Assembly: GCA_963965975.1 (NCBI GenBank)
Contig: OZ014422.1
Coordinates: 3,433,155 to 3,497,154, forward strand
DNA length: 64,000 bases
Source: Xestospongia bergquistia
Lineage: Eukaryota > Porifera > Demospongiae > Haplosclerida > Petrosiidae
Direction of reading: 5' to 3'
In this document: positions 58,207-64,000 of the stretch, piece by piece
Layout of the letters: every line of letters begins with the position of its first letter
Numbering within the stretch: position 1 is the first letter of the stretch
Translations under genes and position numbers: made by a program
Notes under the pieces: model-generated
The model's database searches: none
What the model saw: only the letters and a program-made list of their open reading frames with translations
What the model was told of the DNA's origin: nothing

Positions 58207-60062
58207 AATTTTTTATTTCCTGGATAATTTTGATGTTTCCCACTAGTTCTACCATGAACCATCAATGGTTAATTCATGTATAGCATGCTTGGACCTAGTA
58301 AACATAAAAGAACTTCAAGTGAAGTAATAATTAGAAGATTACCTTTGCCATATTTTATTTATATAAATGGAGATATTATCTACTATATCATACCCTAGTA
58401 TATAAACCTTTAGCATTGACTTGTATTTTCCTGCTTTAAAATAAATTGCCTTCCTCTTCAGTAACTCTGTTATTTATTTCATCATGTTCATATCAACTTT
58501 TGTCCTATAATGTTAATTGGGACAACCCTTTAATTAGGACAATTAATTTTAACACAAGTGGACTTTCTATAAATGACAGTTTTTAAGAAGTCTTGGAAAC
58601 ATTTTATTATAGGGAGGTGTCTATAGAGGTTGATACAGAACTACATGTAGTTAGTAGTTGTCTACTAAAAAAACAAAATAATACTATTCACCAGCTTTCT
58701 AGGTGACATCAGCATTAGGAAGGACACACCTCACTGTATCTCTTGACACTGCAAATGCATACAAAGGTTATATTGTTAATAAGACCTCTTTTCCATTTCC
58801 CTATCCTTCATGATATGATCACCAACGATACTCTTTATATGTACTGGAATGAGGAAAAACATTATGTATTACATATTGTACTAATATTTAAGAAAGAGCC
58901 ACACCCACAGATGATAGTACTATTTTAGAAAGAGTCACGTCCATAATTACTATATAGTGGATATAGCAATTATAGAATTTGTAGAGCAATCATCTGAAGT
59001 CAGAACAACACAAAAGAAACCACGACTCAGTTAAGGTATATTTTGTTAATATTGATAATCCTGTTATGTCTCTTACTGTAGCATCTACCCATAGTCTGTC
59101 TCATATAAGCAATGAGTGTTCAAGGTAATATGTAAAATCTCCTTTATATTCATCAAGAAGTATTTATATTTCATAGATGGGATTGTTCCATTAAGTATGA
59201 GCCCTACATTTCATTCAATCAGTAAAATTTGGAGTAACCTTCAACAAAATTTTAAATGTTATCAAAGTGATGTCTGTAACTTCAGAAAACTTGAAAACAT
59301 TTCACCATGATTGTTATCCTAACCTTGCCCCTCAGTTAGCACACTCCAGCAGTAATACAATTAATGGGTGGGCCACACTTGAAAGCATAGTTGCGGCTAT
59401 TTAATGTGCACATATGAGTGATATAGTGCAAATACTGTGGAGCCATCACTAGCAATTGCATAATCTCAAACCATTCTAATTAAACATGGATTGTAATACA
59501 AGTACTATGACTACTGTTAATACTCTAATATAGTAATAGCATAGTAAATTATATATGTGTCAAATTAATTTTTTAACTTTGTAATCATTACATGTTCATC
59601 TCCTTAGTTATTGAATGTCTTCAGACACTAAATGTTAAGGAAGACCAGTTAATATATGGGCATTAACTAGAGAAACAAAAGTCTCTGCCAAAAATCAAAT
59701 GCTTAAGATGAAGTATCAAATGAGACAGAGAGACTAGAGAACATTGGCAGAAAAGTAAGTAAAACAACATGGAATCTTTAGTCAGTATAATTATTCAGGA
59801 TGACTGTTAATATTTTGAGATGAATTTAGAATTGATTCCACTCATCTCTATCTTGTGAAATGCTATATTAGATTATTATACTTCAAGAGAAACAGGAGAG
59901 TAAGAAAGAAGAGCAAGAAGAAGCAAAGAAGGAGTTACAAGAGGGCACTAGTGAAGTCAGTGTTACTAATACAAAAAGAAATGAGCTGTTGAGTGTGTCA
60001 TCAGTGGGTGGAGTCTTATTGTTTTGTTGTCTAGAAACGATCACAGATTATCAATTGAGAGA
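58207..60062. other. Mostly non-coding; a few unassigned open stretches
   Basis: The frame at 59116-59310 (IVPLSMSPTFHSISKIWSNL) follows an acceptor-like TTTCATAG and could be an exon, but I do not recognise it. Around 59890-59960 a Lys/Glu-rich stretch (EKQESKKEEQEEAKKE) may be the start of the SMC6-like coiled coil. Confidence 0.3.
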
Positions 60063-62640
60063 TGTTTAAAGTGAGAAATGAGAAGAAAGAATTTGAAGCT
60101 AAACTTGCTGAACTTATAAACAGGTTGTCATTTCATTCTATTTATTTGAGATTATAATTTGTTAATTACATTACAAAATTCTTCCTTCCTTTCTTAGAAA
60201 CCCACAAGCTATAGTTGATCAATGTGTAGCTCTAACAGTTGAGTTAGAGAGTGTAAAGGAAAAGATAGCACATTTACAGTGCAAATTGAAGACAGTTCAT
60301 CATGACTATCAGCAAAAAGAAGCAGAGATTTGACAAGTCAATGATAAATACCAGTCTGCAAGGTACTTAGTTACATTTCATGGAAATTAGTCATATTTTA
60401 AGTTTGCTCATTGTCCTATTGTTTTGTATGTCTAATGTAATTCAGATAGAGAAAGAAATTTAGATAATGTGATGAGTCTTTACAATGATTACTTCTAATG
60501 ATAATCCTCTCAGTACATTGGTCAATGGATGACAGACCTAGTCCAGACATTTCATCAACATAAGAGACAATTCAAACAGTTACCCAAAGGACCTATTGGT
60601 AATTTCTGTATAAAACCCTCCTTATGTATAACTCAAGATTCTTGTACTAATATCAACTGCTAGGATCATTGATAAAAGTTAAAGATGAGCAATGGTGTTT
60701 TGCTATTGAATGTGCTATTGGATTTGGTAATTTGTGTTGTTTTCATGTTGATAATCACGAAGATGAGTTTAAATTTTAGTCTTTTGTTAAACAGGTTATA
60801 CATTGCTACCCTGGAAAACACGTTCTGGCTTGTTTTAAGAGTAAATTTTTAGGTAGTATTTATAGAGATATTCAGACTTACATAATTGTAGTGAATGTAT
60901 TATGGAATTGATCTTTGTTAATTCTTTTAAAGAGTCAGTATTGTCTCTTTAGGAACAAGTATATGATTTTGTGAGAAATGTAAGTTTGTTCACCATAAAC
61001 CATCATGTATATGTATTTAGTATAGCTTATGTCATGGTTAAATCCACCTACAAATGCCAGATTAGTAAGTCATATATATAGGGTTTTAATGGCAGTACTG
61101 TTCTCCAGTTGAACAATCAATTTCGATCATCTTATTCATTAATAGTATAGGACTAATCTGGTTTGCCAAACTTTGACCAGACCAATTTCTTTAAGTACAT
61201 CATGACATCATAGTGTTCCATAAATAGTAGAATCTAAATCAAGGAATTCTACTGTTTATTGTAATACCTCCTAAAGCTATGTTCTGCCAAGACAGGTTTT
61301 TACTATTAAAAAAGACTTCAAAAATCTTCTTAGAAGTCATTCCAATTCCTGCCATTAAGGTTACACTATATGTGGTGATCAAGTGCTTCCCTACGATTAT
61401 TAATATTCAAATAAAATTTGTCATCCTTATGGTATACTACATGCTAGTAAAGCAGAAAGTATAGCACAACAACATCATTTTAAACAACAGCTAAGTGAAA
61501 AGTTGAAAGGATACAAAGAAGAAGAAAGAAAAGTCTCAGAAGCAATTATCAATATCAAGGTAGAGTTCAACTAGTCTATAGAAGTTATTTAATTACCACA
61601 AATACTGCTTTATATATTTGTGCTTTCTTCATTTTATTTGATATATGACTCAACATATAACAAAATTATAATTATAAGAAGTAATGATTTATTTCAATGG
61701 AACAATAGATTTTGTTTTATTACCATTCACCTTTATTATTGACTATGCAAGTACAGTAGATATGTACATGTAGACTAGTTAATTACAGTCGTGCATATAG
61801 ATGTGTTTTCCAAATTAGATAATTGTTGTGATATTGTGATTTTCAGAGACAGCAGGACAGAATGAAAAGACACATCAGTACAGAACAGAGAAGACAACAA
61901 GAAATGAGAAAATCAATAGAAGAGCTCCAAGCAAAAATTGAGGAAATTGATGATACCAATCAGGAAGAGAATATAGACACTTGGAAGAGCGAGATAGCAG
62001 AACTAGAAGAAAAACTATAGGGTCAATGGAGTGAACTTGACCAAGTCATGACTTGAATATCTGATAAGAGAGAAGTATTTAAAAAATTATTTAGAAGACA
62101 TTGATAGATAGGATCAAAGAGTACAAGAAGTAGCTAACAATGTAAAAGAATCGAAGGCTGCTTTCAAAGTATCTTAATAGAACTCTTAATTTCCATAAAA
62201 GTATGTCTTCTAACTTTTGTGCTTAATATTGAAATTAGTAGAAGTAATATTTTCTGTATTGATATATTTACACGATGTGTGTATCTGTTTAATTTTGTCA
62301 TATTATATTAGTTTGCTTCTGATGAGCTAGGGAGAGCTACTAGAATGGTTATTGATTTCGAGAAAAGGGAGAACAAATAAAGAGAAAACTACAAGAAGCT
62401 AAGAGCTAGGAGTCAAAATGAAGATATTGTCAAGACTGCAGAGCAACATTGTCCTAAAATTAAGACTGAACGTTTTTCTGCTAATATTGAAAGAGAGATG
62501 GTGAAAATTCAAAAAAACTAACTGAAGAAGCAGGCAGATGAGATGTATTCAGTATATAGTAGTAATAGTTATGATATAGGAGAGATAACCAAGATTGATC
62601 AGATAAGGCAGAATTATCTTGAAGCTGTGGAATAATTTGA
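60063..62640 (+). pseudogene. SMC6-like pseudogene (coiled coil, hinge, second coiled coil)
   Basis: Plus-strand exon pieces keep SMC6 order. Coiled coil: 60063-60120 (FKVRNEKKEFEAKLAELI) and 60201-60362 (LTVELESVKEKIAHL). Hinge entry: 60530-60600 (WMTDLVQTFHQHKRQFKQL, PKGPIG), where SMC6 has FxxxPxGPxG. Hinge: 60662-60778 (SLIKVKDEQWCFAIECAIGF, CFHVDNHEDEF) and 61370-61395 (a GDQV box). Second coiled coil: 61470-61560 and 61850-62030 (RQQEMRKSIEELQAKIEEI). The last conserved stretch is at about 62560-62630. SMC6 pairs with SMC5 in DNA repair. Here no Walker A or Walker B/signature region was found and stops are frequent (for example at about 60332 and 62018), so it is a decayed partial paralogue. 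Confidence 0.65.
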
Positions 62641-63650
62641 AGCTACTGACACTGCTATTTAAAAGTAAAAAGTTCCATTGAAATTCAGTTATAGCAATAA
62701 ATTGTTTTTGACAGGACAGAGATTTCATACTGTGTTAATAACAAATTGAGCATGTGGTAATAAAGCTATATACTCATTGTAAATTAGTATGTGTGTCCTA
62801 GAAGCCACATTGTTACTAAGTACTAACAATTCATGCCTACCTTTTAACCCTACAGAATCTAAACTGGAGTCTAACCTGACATATAGCTGACTATAAAGAT
62901 ATTGTAAACAAATTTCCCATCATGCTTGTATGTGTTTCCAATCATTTGTTGGAAGAAGAGGCTATAGTAAAACAAGAAGAAACTAGATGTCATTGTGAGT
63001 TCAGAATAATAGTACTATAATAGTAACTGTAACGGAAGCTTTTCCTTCAGGCGCATCATGAAATATAATGCTAAATCATCAAAGAAACCACATGCATTTG
63101 TAAACCAATGTGTACCTGACAAAAGAAGATTTGCACTGTAGTCCCCTCGACTATATATAGCTGTGTGTCATACCAGTTGATATACACACCTTATTGTCAA
63201 TTGTCCAGTTTTCATTACTATGGTGAAGTCAACAAACATCAAGACAGCTGTAGTTTATTAGACATGTATATAATATTGATCGTATATCACATATAATTTC
63301 ATATATGTGTTAATATATGAATATCACATTTCACTTAATGTACATTGCTTGGTTTTATTACTTATTTTGCTATAAATAGACTTTGTATTGACTGAATGAA
63401 ACTCTGTCCTGTTTGTGCATGTCAGTAACAAGGTCTATTTAAAGGGTAACAGAAATGGTTTTCATATTCTGATTAAACTGAATGACCTTGTAGTAATATA
63501 CAAATATGTAAAAAAAATTGGTGCAATACTAGTCATGCTATTGCAGAAATCTATTATCTAAACAAAATGTATTAGTGAAATAATTATATTGCCCAGTCTC
63601 GTGGACGTTATTTCTGTTGACGTCATAATGGTAACACATTTCTGCACATG
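62641..63650. other. No gene recognised
   Basis: AT-rich spacer before the THAP start. The minus-strand frame 63759-63538 overlaps the THAP exon and is its shadow. Confidence 0.4.
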
Positions 63651-63660
63651 GGACTAAGAA

Positions 63661-63849
63661 ATGCCTAACAGGTGTAGTTATTCTAGCATTCCCAGTGATA
63701 AAGTTACCCTCTATAGGTTTCCTAAAGATCCAGTAATGAGAAAGAAATGGATAGAGCAAGTTAAACGCACTAGAGATTGTTGGATTGGTCCATCAGAAAC
63801 TAGTAGTCTTTGTAGCAATCACTTCACGGATGACTATTACAAAATCTAG
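63661..63849 (+). CDS. THAP-domain protein, N-terminal part (second zinc Cys missing)
   Basis: The frame starts MPNRCSYSS at 63661 and continues LYRFPKDPVMRKKWIEQVKR, CWIGPSETSSLCSNHFTDDYY, then a stop. This is the THAP C2CH zinc module that binds DNA: N-terminal MP--C, FPKDP--RKKW and the C-x2-H pair (SLCSNHF) are all in place. The second Cys of the first pair (normally 2-4 residues after the first) is replaced by Ser/Tyr, so zinc binding may be lost. The conserved AVPTIF-type end is absent, because the frame stops after DDYYKI. It may splice onward, although no GT donor was placed with confidence, or be a truncated copy, perhaps of P-element-like (THAP9) origin. Confidence 0.65.
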   Translation: MPNRCSYSSIPSDKVTLYRFPKDPVMRKKWIEQVKRTRDCWIGPSETSSLCSNHFTDDYYKI

Positions 63850-64000
63850 TGCACACCTCATGTCCTGTGGAGTCAAAGTATAAACTGCCTTGTTTGCATT
63901 GATTCAACTCTTTCTAACATTAGTTGCATACTAATACAACAATTCACAAGATCCATAAAGACATCAAATTCATCAAGACAATGAAAGGGACTTTCCATGG
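63850..64000. other. Right edge, no gene recognised
   Basis: Sequence following the THAP stop. A further exon may lie outside the window. Confidence 0.3.

Noticed and set aside
1-64000. CRISPR arrays, bacterial operons, rRNA or tRNA genes
   Set aside because: None seen. Introns, poly(A) signals and animal domains indicate a eukaryotic nuclear sequence.

Overview
The window looks like nuclear DNA of a marine sponge, most probably a demosponge close to Amphimedon queenslandica. That is an inference. The sequence is AT-rich, has many short GT-AG introns (about 55 to 900 bp), and carries animal gene families (TRAF, death domain, ROCO GTPase, SRCR, ATG2, THAP). Its transposons (pogo/Tigger-like, hAT, MULE/ZSWIM, Ty3/gypsy, BEL/Pao, a LINE with a Cys-rich N-terminus, a Penelope-like GIY-YIG fragment) fit early-branching animals. 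No bacterial operon, CRISPR array, rRNA or tRNA was seen.

Layout. 1-0.9 kb: exons of an unidentified gene cut by the window edge. 2.1-4.2 kb: a decayed hAT element holding a pogo-like element with intact inverted repeats. 4.4-10.4 kb: three decayed Ty3/gypsy elements on the minus strand, one inserted in the reverse transcriptase of another. 11.3-15.8 kb: a host sequence split by two hAT elements; a paralogue without these insertions lies at 25.7-26.1 kb. 16.5-18.6 kb: a broken ZSWIM/MULE transposase. 19.1-22.2 kb: a LINE flanked by two copies of a ~76 bp piece of a receptor gene's signal-peptide exon. 22.4-27 kb: an SRCR-type receptor fragment, the C-terminal end of an ATG2-like gene, and a tyrosine kinase pseudogene. 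28.2-33.5 kb: a BEL/Pao element with a 387 bp inverted-repeat element in its gag. 34.7-36.9 kb: broken death-domain exons.

The best preserved genes are at 40.9-50.3 kb: a secreted subtilase (two coding exons), a complete five-exon TRAF (RING, TRAF zinc fingers, coiled coil, MATH), a POT/SLC15-type transporter with one premature TGA preceded by a rearranged partial copy of itself, and a single-exon inactive trypsin-like protein with an N-myristoylation-type start. The last shares a 104 bp divergent promoter with an ankyrin-ROC-COR-death gene (50.4-57.9 kb) that carries several disabling changes. A decayed SMC6-like paralogue (60.1-62.6 kb) and the start of a THAP protein (63.66 kb) close the window.

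The intact and decayed genes lean to innate immunity and cell death (SRCR, TRAF, death domains, ROCO, protease and pseudoprotease). They are not an operon. Any functional link between them is inference. A recurring feature is good exon structure broken by a single in-frame stop; for the transporter, the partial copy shows that the ancestral codon was TGG.
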